Of a stretch of 5,603 nt of DNA, positions 1 to 5,543 are shown one piece after another. Positions within the stretch are counted from its first letter, which is position 1. Each line of letters opens with the position of its first letter. Made by a program: the position numbers and the translations under genes. The stretch is from Pseudomonadota bacterium (GTDB lineage Bacteria; Pseudomonadota; Gammaproteobacteria; Burkholderiales; Sulfuricellaceae). The notes below the pieces were generated by a model. That model saw nothing but the letters and a program-made list of their open reading frames with translations. It made no database searches and was not told the origin of the DNA. The DNA is taken from contig JAJXTJ010000102.1 of NCBI GenBank assembly GCA_021783895.1, positions 1 through 5,603 of the forward strand, in the 5' to 3' direction.

Positions 1-532
1 TATAGGACACACCGGAAGGAACGCGCAGGTTGTCTTCCAGGACATACACGGTACCGTCGCGGTCGCGCACCAAGTCGGTGCCGCAGATATGTGCCCAGAC
101 GCCAAAGCGGGGCGTCACACCGATGCACTGCGGCCTGAAATTGACCGAACCTTCCAGTACTTCACGCGGGAATACGCCATCCTTGACGATTTGTTGCTTG
201 TTGTACAAGTCATTGATGAACAGATTGAGCGCGGTCAGCCGTTGCTTGAGTCCTTCCTGGATCGGGTCCCACTCGGTGCGGCTCATCACCCGCGGGATAA
301 CATCGAACGGCCATGCCCGGTCGATATTGCCCGCTTCGCTGTAAATGGTAAACGTGATACCCATCGCCATGATGTTCGCTTCCACCGCCTGGCGGCGCGC
401 CAGCAATTCATTGGCATCCAGCGAATTGAGGTAATCAAACAAGGGTTGCGCCGCACAGCGCGGACGCAAGTTGGCATCAAACAGCTCATCGTAGGCCGTT
501 ATGCTTTTGTATTCCGACAGGGAAATTTCCAT
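1..532 (-). CDS. Circularly permuted type 2 ATP-grasp protein, N-terminal part (3' end outside window)
   Basis: The reading frame is open from the ATG at 532 to the left edge and gives 177 residues, roughly the first third of a family usually about 470-490 residues long. Seen in the sequence: TFTIYSEAG near residue 60, WPFDVIPR (74-81), EWDPIQEGLKQR (87-98), ALNLFINDLY (101-110), FRPQCIGVTPRFGVWAHICGTDLVRD (132-157, conserved block) and VLEDNLRVPSGVSY (164-177). This block order is characteristic of the CP_ATPgrasp (formerly DUF404/DUF407) family. Such proteins are predicted cytoplasmic ATP-dependent carboxylate-amine ligases; the substrate is unknown. The gene lies downstream of the DUF2126 gene on the same strand, 105 bp away, and is probably cotranscribed. 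The start is uncertain: an in-frame ATG at 562 would add ten residues (MLNTWNKEQI), and neither ATG has a convincing Shine-Dalgarno sequence. Residue 1 at 532 was preferred because the added residues do not resemble the family. Family identity is very likely; the function is inference. Confidence 0.93.
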   Translation of the reverse strand, partial: MEISLSEYKSITAYDELFDANLRPRCAAQPLFDYLNSLDANELLARRQAVEANIMAMGITFTIYSEAGNIDRAWPFDVIPRVMSRTEWDPIQEGLKQRLTALNLFINDLYNKQQIVKDGVFPREVLEGSVNFRPQCIGVTPRFGVWAHICGTDLVRDRDGTVYVLEDNLRVPSGVSY

Positions 533-637
533 GATCTGTTCTTTATTCCATGTATTGAGCATTACTGAGCGAATACCGTGCCACGACCTGGACTTACAGC
601 AGCAAATTTCCTTTTCCTTCTTATGAAGCACCCCGAT
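533..637 (-). other. Intergenic spacer between DUF2126 and ATP-grasp genes, with a purine-rich SD-like tract
   Basis: This 105-bp gap has no stop codon in the frame of the ATP-grasp gene, so that frame is open back to the DUF2126 stop codon. On the minus strand a purine-rich run (plus positions 607-622, reading AAGAAGGAAAAGGAAA) looks like a Shine-Dalgarno region, but the nearest start-like codon after it (TTG) runs into TAA two codons later in another frame. The first in-frame ATG (562) is about 45 bases further on. No terminator-like hairpin with a T run is visible, consistent with readthrough from the upstream gene. Confidence 0.5.
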
Positions 638-3600
638 TCATTTTGTGTTTTGCTCAGGCTTTATTAACTCGCTGGCCTTGCCGGCAGAACCTTCCATCAT
701 CGGTTCCGGCGCACGGCGCAGATCGAGCGTCATCGGATAATCGGGATTGCGTCCTTCGCGCCGTATATGTATCTCGCCCGGTGTGTGCCCGTGATTCCAG
801 AAGCGCGCAACGCGCCGTGCCTCAGCTTCGTTGGCATTGACCGGGAAGGTGTCGTAGTTGCGCCCGCCGGGGTGGGCCACGTGATAGGTGCAGCCCCCGA
901 TGGACCGGGCGTTCCAGCTGTCCACCAGGTCGAACACCAGCGGTGCCTGCACGCCGATGGTCGGATGCAGGCCGGATGGCGGGCACCAGGCCCGATAGCG
1001 CACACCGGCCACATACTCGCCGCGCGTGCCGGTCGCCGTCAGTGGCAAAGGTCGGCCATTGCAGGTGAGGATGTGCCGGTTATCGTTCATGTGGCTGACC
1101 TTGATCTGCATGCGCTCGACCGAGGAATCGACATAACGTGCCGTGCCGCCCGCAGCGACTTCCTCGCCCAGTACATGCCACGGTTCGATCGCCTGGCGCA
1201 GTTCGATCTCGATACCGTGATAGGCCACCGTACCGAAACGCGGGAAGCGGAACTCCAGGAAAGGCGCGAACCATTCGAACTCGAAGGCATAGCCTGCCTG
1301 CTGCAAATCCAGCACGACATCGCGCATGTCCTGCGCCACGAAGTGCGGCAACATGTAACGGTCATGCAACCCGGTTCCCCAGCGCGTGAGATTACTGCGG
1401 TAAGGCGTTTGCCAGAATCGCGCAAGCAGCGCGCGCAACAGCAACATCTGCAACAGCGACATTTGCGCGTGCGGCGGCATTTCGAAACCTCGGAATTCAA
1501 GCAATCCCAAACGTCCTGTCGTGCTGTCGGGCGAATACAGTTTATCGATGCAGAATTCGGCACGATGCGTGTTGCCGGAAAGATCGACCAGCAGGTTGCG
1601 CAGCAATCGATCCACCAGCCACGGCTGCAGATTTTCCTCGCCCGGCTTCAAATGCGCAGTCATTTGCTGGAACGCGATCTCCAGCTCGTAGAGACTTTCG
1701 TGGCGTGCTTCGTCCACACGCGGCGCCTGGCTGGTCGGGCCGATGAACATGCCGGAGAACAGGTAGGACAGGGCGGGGTGGTGCTGCCAATAAGTGATCA
1801 GACTCATCAACACATCCGGCCGCCGCAAGCACGGCGAGTCTGCCGGAGTCGCTGCCCCTATGGTGACGTGGTTGCCCCCGCCCGTGCCGGTGTGGCGTCC
1901 ATCGAGCATGAACTTTTCCGTGCCCAGCCTGGTCAGGCGCGCTTCCTCGTAGAGCGTCTGCGTGTTCTCCACCAACTGCGCCCAGGTGCTGACAGGATGA
2001 ATGTTTACTTCGATCACGCCGGGATCGGGTGTGATGCGGAATTCTTTCAGCCTGGGATCGGGAGGCGGTGTGTATCCTTCCAGCCGCAATGACAACTTCA
2101 ATGCGAAGGCACAGGCTTCTATTGCCGCGATGAGCGACACGAAATCTTCCAGCAAAGGCACAGGAGGCAAGAACACGCACAGCACACCCGCCCGCACTTC
2201 TGCACACAGGGCAGTGTGTACGATCTCTCGCGGATCGTAACCCTCTTTGCATGAACTGGCCGCAGCTTGCGGCTTCTTCTGCGCCGGTCTTGCATCGGGA
2301 GCGTCGTCGGTCGCATCGAAGGGATCGCGACCGAACTCCTCCTCCTTGTCTGCGGGAGCAACCCAGGGCAGCGAGGCAAGAGGCAGGCGCAGGCCCAGTG
2401 GCGAATCGCCCGCGATCAGATACAAATGTTCGCGCCGCAGAGGCCAGGGGCTGGAGCGAAAGCCCATCGCGAGCGCCGCTTTGGAAGCGCTCTTCTGCAT
2501 CTTGGGCGGCAATGCCTTGAGTGGAAGAACATAACCCGTCGCTTCGCCCAGACCGCGTTCGATCAATTTTGCAAGCCGACGACGCTCATCGCTCTTTTTC
2601 AGGTCGGATTGGAGCGGGTCTAAGTTCTCGGGCCATTTCTGTTCCTGGTCGATGACCTGTGCCACATCTTCATACGCCGGTATCACGAAGCGCTCGTTCA
2701 ACCCGAGTTCCAGGGTGAGACGCTGCATGAAACGCAGCGCATCCTCGGTCCTGTGGGCACCGTCCCCGTCTTGTGTGACCAGTAATGTGCGGTCGTTCCA
2801 CAGCGGTTTTCCATCAGTGCGCCAGTAACAACCGAGAGCCCAGCGCGGCAGGGGTTCGCCCGGATACCATTTCCCCTGGCCGAAATGGAGCAGGGCACCC
2901 GGCACAAAGTGCCCTTGCAGGCGTTTGAGCAGTTCGCCCGCGAGTTCGCGCTTCTTGTCCGACAGGGCGGTAAAATTCCACTCCGGACCATCCATGTCGT
3001 CGATAGACACGAAGGTTGGCTCGCCGCCCATGGTGAGGCGCACGTCGTGCTTCACTAGCTCGGCATCGACCTGATGCCCGAGGTCGAGCACCGCCTGCCA
3101 TTGCACTTCGGTATAGGGTTGCGTCACGCGCGGATCTTCATGGATGCGCGTCACTTGCATCGAAAAATCGAAATGCGTCTCGCACACTTCGGTGACGCCG
3201 ATCACCGGTGCGGCCGAAGCCGGCATCGCCGTGCATGCCAGCGGAATATGGCCTTCGCCCGCCAGCAAGCCGGAAGTGGGATCTAGTCCGATCCACCCGG
3301 CGCCCGGAACATAGACTTCTGTCCACGCATGCAGATCGGTGAAGTCGTGGTCGGTGCCGGAAGGACCGTCGAGTGCCTTCACGTCGGCCTTCAGCTGGAT
3401 CAGGTAACCCGAGGCAAAACGTGCGGCAAGGCCTAGGTGGCGCAGCGCCTGAACTAGCAGCCAGGCAGAGTCCCGGCATGAACCGCGTTTCAGCTCCAGG
3501 GTTTGTTCCGGTGTCTGCACGCCCGCCTCCAGGCGCACGATATAGCCCACATCATCCTTGATGCGCTGGTTGATGCCGACCAGCATATCGATGGTGCGCA

Positions 3601-4027
3601 GCGGCTTGCCAAGCAATTCCGTTTTCGTACGGTCGAGCCAGGCGGCCAGTAATGGGCTTGCAGGATCAGCTTCAAGGTACGGGCCGAGTTCGCGCTTCAA
3701 TCCATCCGGATAATCGAAGGGAAAGTTCTCGGCGACTTCGTCGATGAAAAAATCGAAAGGATTGATGACCGTCATGTCGGCTACAAGATCGACCGTTATC
3801 TTCAACGATTCGGCTTTCTCCGGGAACACCAACCGGGCGATCCAGTTGCCGAAAGGATCCTGCTGCCAGTTCAGGAAGTGTCCGGCAGGTTCGACATTGA
3901 GCGAATAGCTGAGTATGGGGGTGCGGCTGTGTGCGGCCGGACGCAACCTGACTTCGTGCGGCCAGAGGTTGACCGCACGGTCAAAGGAGTAGCTTGTCTG
4001 GTGGTTGAGTGCAACACGGATGGTCAT
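638..4027 (-). CDS. Transglutaminase-like / DUF2126 putative amidoligase fusion protein
   Basis: 1129 residues, full length for this family (about 1100-1130). Residues 1-85 match the bacterial transglutaminase N-terminal domain (RVALNHQTSYSFDR, RLRPAAHSRTPILSY, NWQQDPFGNW). Residues about 150-255 are the transglutaminase core, with a complete catalytic triad: Cys184 in RGSCRDSAW, His233 in DLHAWTEVYV and Asp249 in GLDPTSG. Residues about 290-1110 are DUF2126, annotated as a putative amidoligase. Conserved-looking blocks are LTMGGEPTFVS (331-341), GKWYPGEPLPRW (385-396), IEVNIHP (672-678), LDGRHTGTGGGNH (708-720), HRAEFCIDKLYSP (821-833), LLEFRGFEMPPH (842-853) and a C-terminal AHPGGRNYDTFPVN (1051-1064). 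Residues about 558-600 form a low-complexity, probably flexible linker. No signal peptide or membrane segment is seen, so it should be cytoplasmic. The N-terminus matches the family start, supporting the ATG at 4027, although its Shine-Dalgarno site is weak. Likely partner: the ATP-grasp protein downstream. Predicted role: making and/or cleaving amide bonds in an unknown peptide; the reaction is inference. Confidence 0.96.
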   Translation of the reverse strand: MTIRVALNHQTSYSFDRAVNLWPHEVRLRPAAHSRTPILSYSLNVEPAGHFLNWQQDPFGNWIARLVFPEKAESLKITVDLVADMTVINPFDFFIDEVAENFPFDYPDGLKRELGPYLEADPASPLLAAWLDRTKTELLGKPLRTIDMLVGINQRIKDDVGYIVRLEAGVQTPEQTLELKRGSCRDSAWLLVQALRHLGLAARFASGYLIQLKADVKALDGPSGTDHDFTDLHAWTEVYVPGAGWIGLDPTSGLLAGEGHIPLACTAMPASAAPVIGVTEVCETHFDFSMQVTRIHEDPRVTQPYTEVQWQAVLDLGHQVDAELVKHDVRLTMGGEPTFVSIDDMDGPEWNFTALSDKKRELAGELLKRLQGHFVPGALLHFGQGKWYPGEPLPRWALGCYWRTDGKPLWNDRTLLVTQDGDGAHRTEDALRFMQRLTLELGLNERFVIPAYEDVAQVIDQEQKWPENLDPLQSDLKKSDERRRLAKLIERGLGEATGYVLPLKALPPKMQKSASKAALAMGFRSSPWPLRREHLYLIAGDSPLGLRLPLASLPWVAPADKEEEFGRDPFDATDDAPDARPAQKKPQAAASSCKEGYDPREIVHTALCAEVRAGVLCVFLPPVPLLEDFVSLIAAIEACAFALKLSLRLEGYTPPPDPRLKEFRITPDPGVIEVNIHPVSTWAQLVENTQTLYEEARLTRLGTEKFMLDGRHTGTGGGNHVTIGAATPADSPCLRRPDVLMSLITYWQHHPALSYLFSGMFIGPTSQAPRVDEARHESLYELEIAFQQMTAHLKPGEENLQPWLVDRLLRNLLVDLSGNTHRAEFCIDKLYSPDSTTGRLGLLEFRGFEMPPHAQMSLLQMLLLRALLARFWQTPYRSNLTRWGTGLHDRYMLPHFVAQDMRDVVLDLQQAGYAFEFEWFAPFLEFRFPRFGTVAYHGIEIELRQAIEPWHVLGEEVAAGGTARYVDSSVERMQIKVSHMNDNRHILTCNGRPLPLTATGTRGEYVAGVRYRAWCPPSGLHPTIGVQAPLVFDLVDSWNARSIGGCTYHVAHPGGRNYDTFPVNANEAEARRVARFWNHGHTPGEIHIRREGRNPDYPMTLDLRRAPEPMMEGSAGKASELIKPEQNTK

Positions 4028-4039
4028 CGAACACTTTCA

Positions 4040-4063
4040 AGAGGGGATTATGGGTACCCCTCT
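4040..4063. repeat. 7-bp inverted repeat just upstream of the DUF2126 start
   Basis: AGAGGGG at 4040-4046 and CCCCTCT at 4057-4063 are perfect complements around a 10-base loop. The overlapping GGGTACCC at 4052-4059 is itself a palindrome. The repeat ends 13 bases before the DUF2126 start codon, so in the mRNA it could fold next to the ribosome-binding region, or in DNA act as an operator. Function is inference. Confidence 0.4.
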
Positions 4064-4068
4064 CGTAT

Positions 4069-4112
4069 AAGCACGAAGCACGCCAAGCCGATTCCGTGAA
4101 CATTTCGTGCTT
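4069..4112. promoter_or_regulatory. 9-bp inverted repeat, candidate operator or leader hairpin of the amidoligase operon
   Basis: AAGCACGAA (4069-4077) and TTCGTGCTT (4104-4112) are perfect complements separated by 26 bases. The left arm is extended by a tandem copy, AAGCACG-AAGCACG at 4069-4082. On the minus strand a possible -10 box, TTATAC (plus 4065-4070), overlaps the left arm, but no good -35 box stands 16-18 bases upstream. If that -10 is real, a protein bound to the repeat would block the promoter. The repeat is directly visible; the regulatory role is inference. Confidence 0.4.
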
Positions 4113-4219
4113 TTGGTTGATATGCACGCGAGAAACGCACGATTTCAGGGCGCAAGGTCAGTTGCTGGTGCGTCCCGCATCGTCGGAAGCTGAATCTTCT
4201 CTGATTCTCCAGGGTGACG

Positions 4220-4250
4220 TACTGAGCCGGTGTTCAGTATGAATTGAACA
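4220..4250. promoter_or_regulatory. Two overlapping 6-8-6 inverted repeats, candidate operator
   Basis: TACTGA (4220-4225) pairs with TCAGTA (4234-4239), and TGTTCA (4231-4236) pairs with TGAACA (4245-4250). Each pair is perfect and each has exactly 8 bases between the arms. The two share bases 4234-4236, so as RNA structures they would exclude each other; as DNA sites they would be overlapping 20-bp dyads of the size bound by dimeric helix-turn-helix regulators. They lie about 200 bp upstream of the DUF2126 start. No regulator gene is visible in the window. Confidence 0.35.
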
Positions 4251-4437
4251 AGGAATTTTCCATCCGCGCCCAGTATGAAAATATCGGTTCGTACGGCATA
4301 TACAGCGCTTATGGGGTTTTCAACCCTCCCTGCATACGCCTTTCGCTGATCTCTGCCGGTATCGTTTTTATGCCTGTTGCATTACACCGGCCTTGGCGAG
4401 GAATACGGAACCTTTTTTCGACCTGAGTCGCCCCGGG

Positions 4438-5058
4438 TTAGTAAGAGAGGTCGCCCGGAGGAGTTGCCGAATTGCCTGGTGGAGTAGACGTAACTTGTGG
4501 CGGCGTTGCAGGCATTATTTTCCAGCCCGTGGGGCAGCTTGGAACGTATGGATAATAGCTGTTGCTTGCCTGGCAGTAATACCAGTTCTGGGATGGCGGT
4601 TGCACGAGCGTGCCGGACTCCGAAAGCTGCGGTACGGCCATGACCGATGGAACGTAGGGATTCGGATATGGGTAGATCGGCGCAGGATAGAAATACCATG
4701 TGTCGGCAGCTATCCACCACCAGCCGAATATGCCGTCGTGAGCGACATGTCGCCAGCCTCCTTGCCGCCAGACCGACAGATGGCGATCCCCGAAATGGCG
4801 GATGTCGCGTTCACCTTCCCAGTGGCCGCGCCCGAAATGCAGGCCATGATGCCCTTCCCCTAAACCGTCGGCACGTCCTTGGCCTAAGCCTTCAGCACGC
4901 CCTTGGCCAAAACCTTCGCCGCGGCTCTGTCCAAAGCCTCCACCATAACCCTCGCCGAAACCTCCACTGCGGCCTCCTCCAAAATGTCCTTCTGCGAAAG
5001 CCGACAAAACAGCGGATAGAGTAACGGCAAGCAACATTGCGGTTGCGTGTTTTTTCAT
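4438..5058 (-). CDS. Secreted Gly-rich repeat protein with C-terminal YYC/YYPYV-C-GW motif, function unknown
   Basis: 206 residues from the ATG at 5058, chosen over an upstream in-frame ATG at 5148 because AAGGAGG stands 5 bases before it and because MKKHATAMLLAVTLSAVLSAFA is a typical Sec signal peptide, with likely cleavage after residue 22 (AFA). The mature protein begins with a Gly-rich segment containing five octads (residues 33-72). Next come a charged His/Arg/Trp part (WRQGGWRHVAHDG, 97-109) and an aromatic block, GWWWIAADTWYFYPAPIYPYPNPY (112-135). A C-terminal WYYCQASNSYYPYVPSCPTGW (159-179) contains the only two cysteines, Cys162 and Cys175, which could form a disulfide. The tail is Pro/Thr-rich. 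The aromatic block and the two-cysteine motif recur in small exported proteins of beta/gammaproteobacteria with no established function. Location is probably periplasmic or surface; no lipobox is present. No transmembrane segment apart from the signal is seen. The neighbouring amidoligase operon follows on the same strand after 410 bp, so cotranscription is doubtful. Confidence 0.85.
   Translation of the reverse strand: MKKHATAMLLAVTLSAVLSAFAEGHFGGGRSGGFGEGYGGGFGQSRGEGFGQGRAEGLGQGRADGLGEGHHGLHFGRGHWEGERDIRHFGDRHLSVWRQGGWRHVAHDGIFGWWWIAADTWYFYPAPIYPYPNPYVPSVMAVPQLSESGTLVQPPSQNWYYCQASNSYYPYVPSCPTGWKIMPATPPQVTSTPPGNSATPPGDLSY
4843..4962 (-). repeat. Five tandem 24-bp units encoding Gly-rich octads
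   Basis: Inside the secreted protein gene, residues 33-72 read as five octads: GFGEGYGG, GFGQSRGE, GFGQGRAE, GLGQGRAD, GLGEGHHG. The middle three are closest to each other at both DNA and protein level. The units have diverged in third positions, so this looks like an older tandem duplication rather than a very recent expansion. Such a unit could vary in copy number between strains by slippage; that is inference. Confidence 0.8.
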
Positions 5059-5063
5059 TGAGT

Positions 5064-5070
5064 CCTCCTT
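5064..5070 (-). promoter_or_regulatory. Strong ribosome-binding site that fixes the start of the secreted protein
   Basis: On the minus strand AAGGAGG is followed by ACTCA and then the ATG at 5058. This near-perfect Shine-Dalgarno sequence with 5-base spacing, together with the signal peptide that follows, places the start 30 codons downstream of the longest open frame. Confidence 0.88.
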
Positions 5071-5226
5071 CCGAATACTTCGTGCGGCATAGATTTTCGG
5101 TTCCTTAGTCTTGACACTGGATTTCCTGACTCCCTCCAGATCCAACATGCTGTTAAGACTCTTGATCTTCTGATTAAGTTCTGAACCGCGAATACAGGGC
5201 TATCCCCTTGCGACGTCCTGATTATT

Positions 5227-5250
5227 GACAGGACATAGGCCGATCCTGTC
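5227..5250. repeat. 7-bp inverted repeat
   Basis: GACAGGA (5227-5233) and TCCTGTC (5244-5250) are perfect complements with 10 bases between them. The left arm overlaps a TTGACA hexamer (5225-5230), but no -10 box follows at the right distance. It could be a dyad for a DNA-binding protein or part of a structured leader; no T run follows on either strand, so it is not an obvious terminator. Confidence 0.4.
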
Positions 5251-5287
5251 CGGGCCACGCCAATCAGCTTTTTATCCGAACAATCAA

Positions 5288-5325
5288 GGTCGCCCTGACT
5301 GGGCTTGACCGGAAAAGTATTCCGG
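5288..5325. repeat. Two adjacent hairpins sharing the base pair at 5309-5310
   Basis: GGTCGCCC (5288-5295) can pair with GGGC (5301-5304) plus GACC (5307-5310) around a TGACT loop, leaving a two-base bulge. Immediately after, CCGGAA (5309-5314) pairs with TTCCGG (5320-5325) around a 5-base loop. They share two bases and so compete at the boundary. T-rich DNA follows on the plus strand (5333-5344) but starts about eight bases after the second stem, too far for a normal intrinsic terminator. Confidence 0.35.
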
Positions 5326-5359
5326 ATCAGGCATTTTGATTTTTCGCGGCAACATGAAT

Positions 5360-5407
5360 TACCGGCAGAATTGACAGCAGAACGTTCGTTCTGTATCTTT
5401 GCCGGTA
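5360..5407. repeat. Nested inverted repeats surrounding the plus-strand promoter candidate
   Basis: The outer arms TACCGGCA (5360-5367) and TGCCGGTA (5400-5407) are perfect 8-bp complements. Within them CAGAAC (5378-5383) pairs with GTTCTG (5388-5393) around GTTC. The inner dyad sits between the candidate -35 and -10 boxes and the outer arms flank both. This arrangement suits an operator with two levels of symmetry; alternatively it is a structured RNA or a small intergenic repeat element. The geometry is seen; the role is inference. Confidence 0.5.
5371..5399 (+). promoter_or_regulatory. Candidate sigma-70 promoter reading toward the gene at 5544
   Basis: A consensus -35 box TTGACA (5371-5376) is separated by exactly 17 bases from TATCTT (5394-5399), which matches TATAAT at four of six positions. 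Transcription would start near 5406 and give a leader of about 138 bases before the ATG at 5544. The leader contains a small hairpin, ACTTGC-TTG-GCAAGT (5436-5450). The spacer is filled by the CAGAAC/GTTCTG dyad, suggesting repressor control. Confidence 0.5.
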
Positions 5408-5435
5408 CTTGACTCATACCCGATGCGTCGTCATG

Positions 5436-5450
5436 ACTTGCTTGGCAAGT
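5436..5450 (+). repeat. Small hairpin in the leader of the gene at 5544
   Basis: ACTTGC (5436-5441) and GCAAGT (5445-5450) form a perfect 6-bp stem with a 3-base loop. GAGGGG follows rather than a T run, so it is not an intrinsic terminator. It may simply be a stable leader stem. Confidence 0.35.
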
Positions 5451-5543
5451 GAGGGGTTCTGACCCAACGGGATTATTCGAAATTGAATTCGATTGCCTTG
5501 GAATGTGATTGATCTGATTAGTATTTTATTTGAGGAGATTTAG

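Larger units (their letters stand above)
4028..4437. other. 410-bp noncoding region upstream of the amidoligase operon, rich in short inverted repeats
   Basis: No credible gene was found here on either strand; the short open frames look like chance and have no family resemblance. The region lies after the stop of the Gly-rich protein gene and before the DUF2126 start, both on the minus strand, so it should hold the end of one transcript and the promoter of the next. It contains perfect inverted repeats at 4040-4063, 4069-4112, 4220-4239, 4231-4250 and a small hairpin at 4314-4326 (GGGTT-TTC-AACCC). A 9-bp direct repeat, CAGTATGAA, occurs at 4235-4243 and 4271-4279. No standard intrinsic terminator for the Gly-rich gene is visible: the only T6 run (near 4412-4417) is on the wrong strand. 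Confidence 0.6.
5059..5543. other. 485-bp divergent intergenic region
   Basis: This lies between the starts of the minus-strand secreted protein gene and the plus-strand gene at 5544, so promoters for both should be here. A 120-codon minus-strand open frame (5055-5417) covers most of it but lacks a ribosome-binding site and family resemblance, and it overlaps the start of the real gene; I treat it as noncoding. Visible elements are inverted repeats at 5227-5250, 5288-5310, 5309-5325, 5360-5407 and 5436-5450, and a plus-strand promoter candidate at 5371-5399. No convincing minus-strand sigma-70 promoter was found for the secreted protein. Confidence 0.6.

Noticed and set aside
89..568. 159-codon plus-strand open frame over the ATP-grasp gene
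   Set aside because: It is antisense to a frame with unmistakable ATP-grasp motifs and has no independent support.
767..2092. 441-codon plus-strand open frame opposite the DUF2126 gene
   Set aside because: It is antisense to a confidently identified gene, has no ribosome-binding site or family resemblance, and its Arg/His/Gln-rich composition is typical of the complementary strand of a GC-rich gene.
1542..2252. 236-codon minus-strand open frame inside the DUF2126 gene
   Set aside because: It is the same strand in a shifted frame; the main frame carries conserved motifs throughout this stretch, so there is no sign of a frameshift or an internal gene.
4314..4326. GGGTT-TTC-AACCC hairpin as an intrinsic terminator
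   Set aside because: The stem is only 5 bp and no T run follows on either strand.
4393..4863. 156-codon plus-strand open frame opposite the secreted protein gene
   Set aside because: It is antisense to a gene with a clear signal peptide, repeats and conserved C-terminal motif, and it lacks a ribosome-binding site.
4843..4962. Tandem 24-bp units as a CRISPR array
   Set aside because: Units are contiguous with no spacers and encode in-frame Gly-rich octads, so they are a coding tandem repeat.
5111..5139. TTGACA at 5111-5116 as a plus-strand promoter
   Set aside because: No -10-like hexamer occurs 16-18 bases downstream.
5059..5148. Longer N-terminus (30 extra codons) for the secreted protein
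   Set aside because: The internal start at 5058 has AAGGAGG at ideal spacing and begins a proper signal peptide; the extension would bury that signal peptide.
5055..5417. 120-codon minus-strand open frame upstream of the secreted protein
   Set aside because: No ribosome-binding site, no recognisable motif, a composition like translated intergenic DNA, and overlap with the well-supported start at 5058 in another frame.
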